From NCBI RefSeq assembly GCF_004795035.1, contig NZ_SSBK01000024.1, positions 43,369 through 107,368 on the forward strand: DNA of 64,000 nucleotides, in the 5' to 3' direction. The stretch comes from Streptomyces sp. A0958. GTDB lineage: Bacteria; Actinomycetota; Actinomycetes; Streptomycetales; Streptomycetaceae. The notes beneath the pieces were generated by a model. It was not told the origin of the DNA. It worked only from the letters and a program-made list of their open reading frames with translations, and searched no databases. Position numbers and translations under genes: made by a program. Below are positions 24,802-33,403 of this stretch, piece after piece (position 1 is the stretch's first letter; each line of letters starts with the position of its first letter).

Positions 24802-26400
24802 ATGATCGACCAGCATGTGTCGCTGCGAGGGGGCGCGGCGCGGCTTCCCGTCCGGCCGAGGACCGGTCGGTATCTCGTGCTGGCGGCCGTCTTCGTCTGC
24901 GCGGCCTGCGGACTGGTGTACGAGCTCGAACTGGTCGCACTCGCCTCCTACTTGATCGGTGACTCGGTCACCCAGGCGTCCGTCGTGCTGTCCGTGATGG
25001 TGTTCGCGATGGGGATCGGCTCGCTGCTCGCGAAACGTTTACGCAGCCGGGCCGCGGTGGGCTTCGGGCTGATCGAGGCGGCGCTCGCCCTGGTCGGTGG
25101 CTTCTCGGCGCTCGTGCTCTACGCGTCGTTCGCCTGGTTCGGGGAGTCGCGGTACGCCCTGGTCGGGTTCTCGCTGACGATCGGCATCCTGATCGGTGCG
25201 GAGATCCCCCTGCTGATGACGTTGATCCAGCGGGTGGACCGGCAGGACGCGGGCGGGGCCGTCGCCGATCTCTTCGCCGCGGACTACGTGGGGGCGCTCG
25301 TCGGCGGGCTGGCCTTCCCGTTCCTGCTGCTGCCGGTGCTCGGGCAGCTCACCGGCGCCCTGCTGACCGGCGCGGTGAACGCGGCGGCGGGCGGGGCGCT
25401 GGTGCTGTGGGTGTTCCGGCGGGACGTCCCGGCCCGGTCCCGGTGGCTGCTGATCGCCGCCAACGTGACGGTGATCGCCGTGCTGGCCGCGGCCGCGATG
25501 CTGGCCGACGACTTCGAGCGGGCGGCGCGGCGCGCGGTCTACGGGGACCAGGTGCGGGTCGCCGTGCAGACCGATGTGCAGGAGGTGGTGCTGACCGGTG
25601 CGGGCCGCAGCTCCCTGGACCTCTATCTGGACGGGCGGCTGCGGGTCAGCTCGCGCGACGAGTACCGCTACCACGAGGCGCTGGTGCACCCGGCGATGAA
25701 CGGGACGCACGCCCGGGTGCTGATCCTGGGCGGCGGCGACGGGCTGGCGGCGCGGGAGGTGCTGCGCTACCCGGACGTGCGGAGCGTGACGCTGGTGGAG
25801 CTGGACCCCACCGTCACCCGACTGGCCCGTACGGACCACGCGCTCTCCGCGCTGAACGGGCACGCGCTGGACGATCCCCGGGTGACGACCGTGACCGGCG
25901 ACGCGTTCACCTGGCTGCGCACGGCCCACGGGCGCTACGACGTGGTGATCTCCGATCTGCCGGACGCGGGGATCTCGGCGAGCACGAAGCTGTACTCGGC
26001 GGAGTTCTACGGCCTGGTCGCCGAGGCCCTGGCGCCGGGCGGCCGTGTGGTGGTGCACGGCGGCCCGCCCGTCGGCCGGCCGCGCACGTACTGGACGGTC
26101 GACGCGTCGATGCGGGCGGCCGGACTGCGTCCGCGCCCCTATCGGGTCAGCGGGCGCTGCTCGGGTTACGCGGTGGGCCCCAACCGGGCCCCGGGCGGCA
26201 CGGACGGAAACCACGGCTGGGGGTTCCTGCTGGCCGCGGCGACCGCGCGGCCCGGTCTCGGCCTGGACCCGCGGGCGCCCGCGCTGCGCTCCCTGACCCT
26301 GCCGGGGCTGCTGGACGCGGGGCGCAGGGCGGAGGCCGGGCGGCTGTCCGGGCTGGAGCCGTCGACGCTGGTGCACCCGCGCTACTGGGAGGAGCGGTGA
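24802..26400 (+). CDS. Membrane spermidine synthase-like protein
   Basis: A 532-residue two-part protein. The N-terminal 240 residues hold about seven membrane helices (GLVYELELVALASYLIG motif at the start). The C-terminal 270 residues are an aminopropyltransferase/SAM-fold domain: DEYRYHEALVHPAM, VLILGGGDGLAAREVLRY, VTLVELDPTVTRLA and DVVISDLPD, with STKLYSAEFY. The family transfers an aminopropyl group to putrescine, but membrane-fused forms have uncertain substrates. ATG 24802. It ends 80 bases before the next gene in the same direction. Confidence 0.85.
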   Translation: MIDQHVSLRGGAARLPVRPRTGRYLVLAAVFVCAACGLVYELELVALASYLIGDSVTQASVVLSVMVFAMGIGSLLAKRLRSRAAVGFGLIEAALALVGGFSALVLYASFAWFGESRYALVGFSLTIGILIGAEIPLLMTLIQRVDRQDAGGAVADLFAADYVGALVGGLAFPFLLLPVLGQLTGALLTGAVNAAAGGALVLWVFRRDVPARSRWLLIAANVTVIAVLAAAAMLADDFERAARRAVYGDQVRVAVQTDVQEVVLTGAGRSSLDLYLDGRLRVSSRDEYRYHEALVHPAMNGTHARVLILGGGDGLAAREVLRYPDVRSVTLVELDPTVTRLARTDHALSALNGHALDDPRVTTVTGDAFTWLRTAHGRYDVVISDLPDAGISASTKLYSAEFYGLVAEALAPGGRVVVHGGPPVGRPRTYWTVDASMRAAGLRPRPYRVSGRCSGYAVGPNRAPGGTDGNHGWGFLLAAATARPGLGLDPRAPALRSLTLPGLLDAGRRAEAGRLSGLEPSTLVHPRYWEER

Positions 26401-26480
26401 GCCATCCGGCGGGCGGTCCCGGGCGGCTGCGGGTGCGGAAGCGCTGACGCGACGGCCGGGGCTGAGTAGGCTCGGTTTCC

Positions 26481-27647
26481 ATGGAGCATGAGGTGTTCGT
26501 TCCGGTTCCGGTCCCGGCCCTGCGGCGGACGCTGGGCGATCCCGTCCGGGTCGCCCGCTGCGTCCCCGGGCTTCAGCAGGACGCCGACGCGTCGACGGGC
26601 CCGCTGGCCGGCCGGCTCAGAATCCGGGCGGGCGGCCACACCATCACCTACCGGGGCACGCTGCGCCTCACCCCACTGCCGGACGACCCGGACGTGGACT
26701 CCGCGTACGCCGTCCTGGTGGAGGGTGAGGGCGCGGAGGCCCGGGGCGGCGGCTCGGCGAAGCTGACGCTGACCCTCCGGCTGACGGAGGGCGACGAGGG
26801 CACGTCGATCGCCTTCGACGGCACGGTGAGCGGGGAGGGGCGCCTGCGGGACCTCGAACCGGCGGCCGCGCTGTCTACGGCCCACCGGCTGCTGGACCGG
26901 TTCGCGCAGCAGCTGGTGACGGAGTCGCTGGCCGCGCACGGGGAGTCCTCGGGCGGTTCGGGTGGTTCGGGTGGCGAGGCGCCGGGCGGTTCGGGTGGTT
27001 CGGGTGGCGAGGCGCCGGGTGGCTCGGGTGGCGAGGCTGCGGGGGATGGGGTGGCCGGCGGCGAGGCGCCGGGTGGTGAGGCTTCCGGCGGGGACGCGGG
27101 TGATCCGGGCGCGGCCGCCGTTTCGGCGGACGAGCTGGCTGTCGGGGAAGCTGTGGAGCAGGCCCTTGAGGAGGCCGCCGAGGAGGCGGACCAGACCGGC
27201 CCCGAGCCCTCGGCCGGCTCCCCGATCACCGCGTCCGGGCCGCTGGGCGGCGCCGACGAGGTCCTGCCCACGCACGAGGCCGCCGCCGACGAGGCGCCCG
27301 GCGGAGAGCAGCGGGGGGAGCAGCCGGGGGAGCAGGACGGGGAGCAGTCGGCGGAGGGCGAGTCCGTGTTCGACGCCCCGATTCCGCCGTCGTCGCTGGA
27401 CCCGGTCGCCGGGATCGAGTTCACCGTCCCGGACGAGCCGCCGGCCGAGGCCGCGCACGCCCGGCGCACCATGATCGGGCGCAGCGCCGAGGAGGTCGAC
27501 CATGCCCCGCCGCGCGGCCGGTACTCACCGGTGCCCTCGCCCGACGCGGGCGGCGCGGGTGCCACGCTGCGCTGGGTCGCCCCGGCCGCCGCGCTCGCCC
27601 TCGCCTCGGCGGTGGTCGTGAGCCGGGCCTTGCGGCGCCGGAGGTAG
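26481..27647 (+). CDS. SRPBCC (CoxG-like) membrane-anchored protein
   Basis: A 388-residue protein. The first 150 residues are a CoxG/START-type ligand-binding fold (VPVPALRRTLGDPVRVARCV, LRIRAGGHTITYRGTLRL). A long Gly/Glu/Ala-rich region with repeated GGSGGEAPGG units and acidic blocks (about 155-330) follows. One C-terminal helix (WVAPAAALALASAVVVS) ends in an Arg stop-transfer, so it is tail-anchored with the domain in the cytoplasm. In CO dehydrogenase clusters CoxG helps recruit the enzyme to the membrane, but no such cluster is here. Function unknown. Confidence 0.75.
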   Translation: MEHEVFVPVPVPALRRTLGDPVRVARCVPGLQQDADASTGPLAGRLRIRAGGHTITYRGTLRLTPLPDDPDVDSAYAVLVEGEGAEARGGGSAKLTLTLRLTEGDEGTSIAFDGTVSGEGRLRDLEPAAALSTAHRLLDRFAQQLVTESLAAHGESSGGSGGSGGEAPGGSGGSGGEAPGGSGGEAAGDGVAGGEAPGGEASGGDAGDPGAAAVSADELAVGEAVEQALEEAAEEADQTGPEPSAGSPITASGPLGGADEVLPTHEAAADEAPGGEQRGEQPGEQDGEQSAEGESVFDAPIPPSSLDPVAGIEFTVPDEPPAEAAHARRTMIGRSAEEVDHAPPRGRYSPVPSPDAGGAGATLRWVAPAAALALASAVVVSRALRRRR

Positions 27648-27668
27648 CGGCGCCAGTAGGCTCGTCCT

Positions 27669-28466
27669 GTGAGCAGCAGCGAGAAGGACGTCCGGCTCTC
27701 CGTCGGCGACACAGAGTTGACCGTGAACCCCGCCAACGGCTGCCGTATCAGCAGCCTGCGGATCGGCGGCACCGAACTGTTGCGGCAGGGGGAGCGGTAC
27801 GGCTGCTTCCCGATGGTGCCGTGGTGCGGGCGCACCGAGAACGGACAGTTCCGCGACGGCGGTGTCCTGCACCAACTGCCGTTGACCGCCCCGCCGCACG
27901 CCATCCACGGCACCGGCCGTGACACGGCGTGGCACACCGCGCTGGAGAGCGATACGCAGGCGTCGTTCTACTACGACCTGACCGACCCCTGGCCGTACCC
28001 GGGCCGGGTGACCCAGACCTTCGAACTGGCCGAGGACTCCCTCACGTTGGCCTTCGGCATCGAGACGTACGGGGACTCCTTCCCGGCGCAGGCGGGCTGG
28101 CACCCGTGGTTCCGCCGCCGCCTCGACAGCGGCGAGGAGGTCCGGATCGACTTCGACGCCGCCTGGCAGGAGGAGCGCGGCGAGAACCATCTGCCGACCG
28201 GCCGCCGGATTCCGCCGTCGGCCGGGCCGTGGGACGACTGCTTCGGGATGCCGGACGGCGTCGACGTGACCCTCACCTGGCCGCAGCGGCTGGCGCTGAC
28301 CGTGAAGAGCCGGTCCGAGTGGGTCGTGATCTACGACGAGCAGGACGAGGCGGTCTGCGTGGAACCGCAGTCCGGCCCGCCGAACGGGCTGAACACCGCC
28401 CCGCGTTATGTCACCCCGGTCGATCCGCTGGAGATCGCGACCACGTGGAGCTGGCGCCGACTCTGA
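27669..28466 (+). CDS. Aldose 1-epimerase family protein
   Basis: A 265-residue galactose-mutarotase-fold protein (NPANGCRISSLRIGGTELL, PHAIHGTGRDTAWH with the catalytic His, PAQAGWHPWFRRRL, CVEPQSGPPNGLN with the acid Glu). Expected to interconvert sugar anomers; the subfamily could act on a hexose-6-phosphate instead. GTG 27669 start, 21 bases after the previous gene, suggesting one transcript. Its last codons form the first unit of a 38-bp tandem repeat. Confidence 0.85.
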   Translation: MSSSEKDVRLSVGDTELTVNPANGCRISSLRIGGTELLRQGERYGCFPMVPWCGRTENGQFRDGGVLHQLPLTAPPHAIHGTGRDTAWHTALESDTQASFYYDLTDPWPYPGRVTQTFELAEDSLTLAFGIETYGDSFPAQAGWHPWFRRRLDSGEEVRIDFDAAWQEERGENHLPTGRRIPPSAGPWDDCFGMPDGVDVTLTWPQRLALTVKSRSEWVVIYDEQDEAVCVEPQSGPPNGLNTAPRYVTPVDPLEIATTWSWRRL

Positions 28467-28640
28467 GCACGGGGCCGCCTCCGAAGCGTTGGCGCCGATT
28501 CTGAGCACGGGGCCGCCTCCGAAGCGTCGGCACCGGGTCTGAGCACGGGGCCGCCTCCGAAGCGTCGGCACGGGCTCGGAGTGCGGAGCCGCCTGCGAAG
28601 CGTCGGTACCGGCTCGGAGGCGTCGGCGCCGGCGCTCGGA
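28453..28640. repeat. 38-bp tandem repeat array
   Basis: Units begin at 28453, 28491, 28529 and 28567, with a partial fifth at 28605. The core CTGAGCACGGGGCCGCCTCC is identical in the first three and altered in the fourth. The array starts inside the end of the epimerase gene and fills most of the gap before pyrE. No spacers, so not CRISPR. Confidence 0.9.
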
Positions 28641-28702
28641 AGCTCCGGCACTGGCTCCGAGCCCGGACACCGGCCGGAAGCGGGCGCCTTATCCTCGTAG
28701 CC

Positions 28703-29242
28703 ATGACTGACGTACGCGCTGAGCTGCTCCAGCAGATCAAGGACAAGGCCGTGGTACACGGCAAGGTGACGCTCTCCTCCGGCCTGGAGGCCGACTGGTA
28801 CATCGATCTGCGCCGCATCACGCTGGACGGCAAGGCCGCTCCGATCGTCGGTCAGGTCATGCTCGACGCTACGGCGGAGCTGGACTACGACTGCGTGGGC
28901 GGTCTGACGCTGGGCGCCGACCCGGTCGCGACGTCGATGCTGCACGCCTCCGCGGCCCGTGGCCAGGAGCTGGACGCCTTCGTCGTCCGCAAGGCGCAGA
29001 AGGCCCACGGGATGCAGCGCCGGATCGAGGGCACGGACGTCAAGGGCCGGCGCTGCCTCGTCGTGGAGGACACCTCGACGACCGGCGGCTCGCCGCTGAC
29101 CGCAGTCGAGGCCGTGCGCGAGGCGGGCGGCGAGGTGGTCGCCGTCGCCGTGATCGTGGAGCGCGGTGCGGCTCCGGCCATCGCCGAGGCGGGCCTCCCG
29201 TACGTCCACGTGTACACGGTTTCGGACCTCGGCCTGGGGTGA
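28703..29242 (+). CDS. pyrE: Orotate phosphoribosyltransferase
   Basis: A 179-residue enzyme that joins orotate to PRPP to give OMP in pyrimidine synthesis. Marks are KVTLSSGLEADWYIDLRR, VGGLTLGADPVATSM, VRKAQKAHGMQRRIEG (flexible catalytic loop) and the PRPP signature CLVVEDTSTTGGSPL. The ATG lacks a strong ribosome site. It is separated from other pyr genes. A hairpin containing a parS-like site follows directly. Confidence 0.94.
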   Translation: MTDVRAELLQQIKDKAVVHGKVTLSSGLEADWYIDLRRITLDGKAAPIVGQVMLDATAELDYDCVGGLTLGADPVATSMLHASAARGQELDAFVVRKAQKAHGMQRRIEGTDVKGRRCLVVEDTSTTGGSPLTAVEAVREAGGEVVAVAVIVERGAAPAIAEAGLPYVHVYTVSDLGLG

Positions 29243-29260
29243 CCTGCGGTTCTCCGCGAA

Positions 29261-29294
29261 GGCGGTCGGTTTCACGTGAAACCGACCGCCTTTG
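29261..29294 (+). terminator. Perfect-palindrome terminator after pyrE
   Basis: GGCGGTCGGTTTCAC followed directly by its reverse complement (30 bases, no spacer) and then TTTG. The centre is the parS-like sequence listed separately. Confidence 0.75.
29269..29282. promoter_or_regulatory. parS site (ParB-binding)
   Basis: GTTTCACGTGAAAC is the exact 14-base core of the bacterial chromosomal parS site and of the Streptomyces parS set clustered around oriC. ParB loads here to organise the origin region for segregation into spores. Flanks are G and C rather than the preferred T and A, so affinity may be lower. Confidence 0.82.
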
Positions 29295-29443
29295 TCGTAC
29301 CTCTGCGAACCGGGGCCGTGAACGCTGGGGGACTCCGCCGGGTGGAGCCGGGACCGGAGTCTGGGAAGATGGGGGCGACGATGACGTCGCCCCCAGGTCA
29401 GGGACCCAGCAACGCACACCCGCACATCCCAAGGAGCGGACAG

Positions 29444-30466
29444 ATGCCCATCGCAACCCCCGAGGTCTACGCCGAGATGCTCGACCGGGCGAAGGCAGGC
29501 AAGTTCGCCTACCCGGCCATCAACGTGACGTCGACCCAGACCCTGCACGCTGCCCTGCGTGGCTTCGCGGAGGCCGAGAGCGACGGCATCGTTCAGATCT
29601 CGACCGGCGGCGCGGAGTTCCTGGGCGGCCAGTACAACAAGGACATGGTCACGGGCGCGGTCGCGCTGGCCGAGTTCGCGCACATCGTCGCCGCCAAGTA
29701 CGACATCACCGTCGCGCTGCACACCGACCACTGCCCGAAGGACAAGCTGGACGGCTACGTCCGCCCGCTGCTCGACGTCTCCGCCGAGCGCGTCGCCAAG
29801 GGTCTCAACCCGCTGTTCCAGTCGCACATGTGGGACGGCTCGGCCGAGACGCTGGCCGACAACCTGGCCATCGGCCAGGAGCTGCTGGCCAAGGCCGCCG
29901 CCGCCAAGATCATCCTTGAGGTCGAGATCACCCCGACCGGCGGCGAGGAGGACGGCGTCACCCACGAGATCAACGACGAGCTCTACACGACCGTCGACGA
30001 CGCGCTGCGCACCGCCGAGGCGCTCGGCCTGGGCGAGAAGGGCCGCTACCTGCTGGCCGCCTCCTTCGGCAACGTGCACGGCGTCTACAAGCCGGGCAAC
30101 GTCGTCCTGCGTCCGGAGCTCCTCAAGGACCTCCAGGAAGGTGTCGGCGCCAAGTACGGCAAGACCTCCCCGTTCGACTTCGTCTTCCACGGCGGCTCCG
30201 GCTCCACCGCCGAGGAGATCTCCACCGCGCTGGAGAACGGCGTCGTGAAGATGAACCTCGACACCGACACCCAGTACGCCTTCACCCGCCCGATCGTGGA
30301 CCACATGTTCAGCAACTACGACGGTGTGCTGAAGGTCGACGGCGAGGTCGGCAACAAGAAGGTCTACGACCCGCGCAGCTGGGGCAAGTCCGCCGAGGGC
30401 GGCATGGCCAAGCGCGTCACGGAGGCCTGCGCCAACCTGCGGTCCACCGGCACCAAGCTGAAGTAA
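29444..30466 (+). CDS. fba: Class II fructose-bisphosphate aldolase
   Basis: A 340-residue zinc-dependent aldolase that interconverts fructose 1,6-bisphosphate with DHAP and glyceraldehyde 3-phosphate in glycolysis and gluconeogenesis. Metal and substrate residues are visible in ALHTDHCPKDKL, LEVEITPTGGEEDGV, FGNVHGVYKPGNV and FVFHGGSGS. The longer class IIA form. ATG 29444 follows AAGGAG; earlier in-frame codons are untranslated leader. It stands alone between two terminators, as expected for a strongly expressed gene. Confidence 0.97.
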   Translation: MPIATPEVYAEMLDRAKAGKFAYPAINVTSTQTLHAALRGFAEAESDGIVQISTGGAEFLGGQYNKDMVTGAVALAEFAHIVAAKYDITVALHTDHCPKDKLDGYVRPLLDVSAERVAKGLNPLFQSHMWDGSAETLADNLAIGQELLAKAAAAKIILEVEITPTGGEEDGVTHEINDELYTTVDDALRTAEALGLGEKGRYLLAASFGNVHGVYKPGNVVLRPELLKDLQEGVGAKYGKTSPFDFVFHGGSGSTAEEISTALENGVVKMNLDTDTQYAFTRPIVDHMFSNYDGVLKVDGEVGNKKVYDPRSWGKSAEGGMAKRVTEACANLRSTGTKLK

Positions 30467-30484
30467 TTCCGTACGGATGTGTGG

Positions 30485-30522
30485 CGTGGGCCCGGCAACC
30501 CCCTCGGGGTGCCGGGCCCACG
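30485..30522 (+). terminator. Terminator after fba
   Basis: CGTGGGCCCGGCA and its complement form a 13-base stem with an inner CCCC/GGGG stem. Confidence 0.85.
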
Positions 30523-30562
30523 GCATGTCCGTGTCCGGCACGCACGATCCGAGGGAACAGCT

Positions 30563-31729
30563 GTGAGCACGTCCTACGACTTCGACACCGTCATCGACCG
30601 CCGCGGAACCTGGTGCGTCCAGTGGGACGGGGTCGCGGACCGGTTCGGGGTGGACGGGCTGCTGCCGTTCACCATCTCCGACATGGACTTCGAGACGGCC
30701 CCCGAGGTGCTGGCCGCCCTGCGGGCCCGGCTCGACCACGGCGTGTTCGGCTACACGGACTGGCGGCAGGACGACTTCCGGTCGGCCATCGCCCACTGGT
30801 ACGCGACCCGGTACGGCACCACGATCGACACGGACCGGCTGGTGTACGCACCCTCCGTGCTCAGCCAGCTCTCCCAGCTGCTCCAGATGTGGACGGCCGA
30901 GGGGGACGGGGTGGTCCTGCACACCCCCACGTACGACGGTTTCCGCAAGGCGGTCACCGGGCTCGGGCGGGAGCTGCGGGGTGTGCCGCTGGGGGACACG
31001 GACGCGCTGGAGCGTGAGCTCGCGCGGCCGGACAGCACGGTCCTCGTGGTGTGCTCGCCGCACAACCCGTCGGGGCGGGTGTGGACGGAGGCCGAGCTCG
31101 CCGAGATGGCGGCGCTCGCCGCACGGCACGGGGTGGCCGTGATCAGCGACGAGATCCACGCGGACTTCGTGCACGACGGGCGGCCGCACGTGCCGTGGAC
31201 CCGGGTGGGCGGTGACGGTCGCTGGGCGGTGATCACCTCGGCCTCGAAGGCGTTCAACTTCCCGGCGCTGACCGGCTCGTACGGCCTCATCGGGCGGCCG
31301 GAGGACCGGACGGAGTTCCTGCGCCGGATGGAGACGGCGGAGGGCCTGGCGTCCCCGGCGGTGCTCTCGCTGACCGCGCACATCGCCGCGTACCGGGAGG
31401 GCGGGGCGTGGCTGGACGCGGTACGCGCGTACGTCGCGGAGAATCTGGCTCTCGTCGCCGAGCGGCTGAACGGTGCGTTCCCCGCCCTGGAGTGGGAGCC
31501 TCCGCAGGCCGGGTACCTGGCCTGGATCGATCTGCGGCGCGCGGGAGTCGAGGACGACGAGGCGCTTCAGCGGGTGCTGATCGAACGCGAACGCGTCGCG
31601 GTGATGCCTGGGAGCACCTACGGGGCGGAGGGCTTCGTGCGGCTGAACGTGGGGTGCCCGCGGAGCAAGGTGGAGGCGGGGCTCGCGGCGCTGATCCGGG
31701 GCGTGGAGGCGGTGCGGGGCGCCGCGTAG
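30563..31729 (+). CDS. MalY/PatB-type PLP enzyme (C-S lyase)
   Basis: A 388-residue fold-type I PLP protein of the MalY/PatB branch. Landmarks are DRRGTWCVQWD, LPFTISDMDFETAPEVLAAL, GVFGYTDW, SPHNPSGRVWTEAE, ISDEIHADFVHDG and the PLP lysine in TSASKAFNFPAL. It likely cleaves cystathionine or cysteine conjugates, or acts as an aminotransferase. Start GTG 30563; the open frame upstream crosses the fba terminator and is not coding. Confidence 0.88.
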   Translation: MSTSYDFDTVIDRRGTWCVQWDGVADRFGVDGLLPFTISDMDFETAPEVLAALRARLDHGVFGYTDWRQDDFRSAIAHWYATRYGTTIDTDRLVYAPSVLSQLSQLLQMWTAEGDGVVLHTPTYDGFRKAVTGLGRELRGVPLGDTDALERELARPDSTVLVVCSPHNPSGRVWTEAELAEMAALAARHGVAVISDEIHADFVHDGRPHVPWTRVGGDGRWAVITSASKAFNFPALTGSYGLIGRPEDRTEFLRRMETAEGLASPAVLSLTAHIAAYREGGAWLDAVRAYVAENLALVAERLNGAFPALEWEPPQAGYLAWIDLRRAGVEDDEALQRVLIERERVAVMPGSTYGAEGFVRLNVGCPRSKVEAGLAALIRGVEAVRGAA

Positions 31730-31745
31730 CGGCGGTGTGGGCGCG

Positions 31746-31960
31746 GCTGCGGCCGGTTTCGGGGCTCTGCCCCGGACCCCGCTCCTCAATCGCCGGAGGG
31801 GCTTGAAGGGAAAGCCGCCGGAGGGCACAGCCGCCGGAGAGGCTCGAAGCGCGGGCTCGAAGCGCGGGCTCGAAGGGCGGGCTTGAAGGGCGGGCTCGAA
31901 GGGCGGGCTTGAAGGGCGGGCTTGAAGGGCGGGCTTGAAGGGCGGGCTTGAAGGGGCGCC
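31746..31960. repeat. Dispersed GC-rich element with 13-bp satellite
   Basis: Begins with CTGCCCCGGACCCCGCTCCT / CAATCGCCGGAGGGGCTTGA, which I recognise as a widely dispersed Streptomyces intergenic element. From about 31845 its end is amplified as roughly nine 13-base units (GGGCTTGAAGGGC with T/C variants) up to the start of the next gene. Confidence 0.8.
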
Positions 31961-31982
31961 GGGGCCAGGCACACTTGGATGC

Positions 31983-32396
31983 ATGTCGATCCACGAGAAC
32001 CTGCTCGGGGGCCCTCCCCCGACCCACCTGCCCGACGACCCGGAGCCGCGCGAACTGCTCGCCGCCGACACCGCGCCCGCCGACGTCGCCGCGAAGTACC
32101 CGACCTCCTCGCTGGCCTGGGCGCAGCTCGCCGACGAGGCGTTCGAGGGCGGCCGGGTCGTCGAGTCGTACGCCTACGCCCGCACCGGCTACCACCGCGG
32201 TCTCGACGCGCTGCGCCGGGCCGGCTGGAAGGGCCACGGCCCCGTACCGTTCGAGCACGAGCCGAACCGCGGCTTCCTGCGGGCCCTGCACGCCCTCGCG
32301 CGGGCCGCACAGGCGATCGGCGAGCAGGAGGAGTACGAGCGCTGCGCGACCTTCCTGCGCGACTCCTCGCCGACCGCCGCCGAAACCCTCGGCTGA
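31983..32396 (+). CDS. DUF3151 family protein
   Basis: A 137-residue cytosolic protein of an actinobacterial family of unknown function (ENLLGGPPPTHLPDDPEP, YAYARTGYHRGLDALRRAGW, PNRGFLRALHALARAAQ), helical and tetratricopeptide-like. ATG 31983 is the family start; longer frames translate the upstream repeat. A terminator hairpin follows. Confidence 0.82.
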   Translation: MSIHENLLGGPPPTHLPDDPEPRELLAADTAPADVAAKYPTSSLAWAQLADEAFEGGRVVESYAYARTGYHRGLDALRRAGWKGHGPVPFEHEPNRGFLRALHALARAAQAIGEQEEYERCATFLRDSSPTAAETLG

Positions 32397-32410
32397 CCCG
32401 ACCCCGTACC

Positions 32411-32450
32411 GCAGGCCCCGCGAGCGCGCACCCGCGCCCGCGGGGCCTGC
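32411..32450 (+). terminator. Terminator after DUF3151 gene
   Basis: GCAGGCCCCGCG and CGCGGGGCCTGC around a 16-base loop. Confidence 0.8.
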
Positions 32451-32554
32451 GCGTCCCCGGGGGCGGCGTTTAGGATGCGGACAGGGGACCGGAGCTCCAC
32501 CACCTCACGGAAGGGGCGGACCGCTACCCGGAAGCTCGTGTCGAGGAGACAGCG

Positions 32555-33403
32555 ATGTCGTCGATTCACCCCGACCCCGAAGCCACCGGTGCGCAGACCC
32601 CGCACCTCGACTTCGCGGGAACGACTCCGTACGAGGACTACGTCCAGGCGGATGTCCTGACCCATCTCCAGCAGCTCCGCTCGGACGACCCCGGCGAGAT
32701 GGTCTTCCTGGTCACCACCCAGGTCATGGAGCTGTGGTTCACCGTCATCGTCCACGAGTGGGAGACCGCCGCGCACGCGATGCGCGGGGACCGGCTCGAC
32801 GTCGCGCAGGACGCGCTGAAGCGGTCCCTGCGCGAGCTGGAGGCGCTGAACGCCTCCTGGACGCCGCTCGCCCAGCTCACCCCCGCCCAGTTCAACTCCT
32901 ACCGGTCCTCGCTCGGCGAGGGCTCCGGCTTCCAGTCGGCCATGTACCGGCGGATGGAGTTCCTGCTCGGCGACAAGTCCGCGTCCATGCTCGTGCCGCA
33001 CCGGGGCGCGCCCCGCGTCCACGCGGAGCTGGAGAAGGCGCTCGGCGAGCCCGGTCTGTACGACGAGGCGCTCGCCCTGCTCGCCCGGCGCGGTCACGCG
33101 ATCCCCGAGGCCGTGCTCGGCCGGGACCTGACCCGGAAGTACGAGCCGTCGCCCGAGGTCGAGGCCGTCTGGACCGCGATCTACGCCAACCCGGACCAGA
33201 ACGACGAGCTGGTCCGCCTCGGCGAGGTGCTCACCGATGTGGGCGAGCTGGTGTGGCGATGGCGCAACGACCACCTCCTCGCGACCCGGCGGGCCATGGG
33301 CTCCAAGACCGGCACCGGCGGCTCGGCCGGGGTGGCCTGGCTGGAGAAGCGCGCCACGAAGAACGTGTTCCCCGAGCTCTGGACGGCCCGCAGCCATGTC
33401 TGA
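32555..33403 (+). CDS. kynA: Tryptophan 2,3-dioxygenase
   Basis: A 282-residue haem enzyme that opens the indole ring of L-tryptophan to N-formylkynurenine. Visible are DYVQADVLTHLQQL, the substrate region LVTTQVMELWFTVIVHEWE, FNSYRSSLGEGSGFQS, haem-side WRWRNDHLLATRRAMGSKTG and TGGSAGVAWLEK. ATG 32555 follows GAGGAG. First gene of a three-gene catabolic unit; overlaps kynU by eight bases. Confidence 0.96.
   Translation: MSSIHPDPEATGAQTPHLDFAGTTPYEDYVQADVLTHLQQLRSDDPGEMVFLVTTQVMELWFTVIVHEWETAAHAMRGDRLDVAQDALKRSLRELEALNASWTPLAQLTPAQFNSYRSSLGEGSGFQSAMYRRMEFLLGDKSASMLVPHRGAPRVHAELEKALGEPGLYDEALALLARRGHAIPEAVLGRDLTRKYEPSPEVEAVWTAIYANPDQNDELVRLGEVLTDVGELVWRWRNDHLLATRRAMGSKTGTGGSAGVAWLEKRATKNVFPELWTARSHV

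Noticed and set aside
28453..28640. Possible CRISPR array
   Set aside because: The 38-bp units are directly adjacent without unique spacers, and no cas genes are present.
31845..31960. Possible coding repeat (Lys/Gly/Glu frame)
   Set aside because: The 13-bp unit is not a multiple of three, so no stable protein repeat results; the gene starts after it at 31983.
28406..32071. Minus-strand frame of over 1200 codons
   Set aside because: Antisense to pyrE, fba and the MalY gene and running through the tandem repeats; no protein-like domain.
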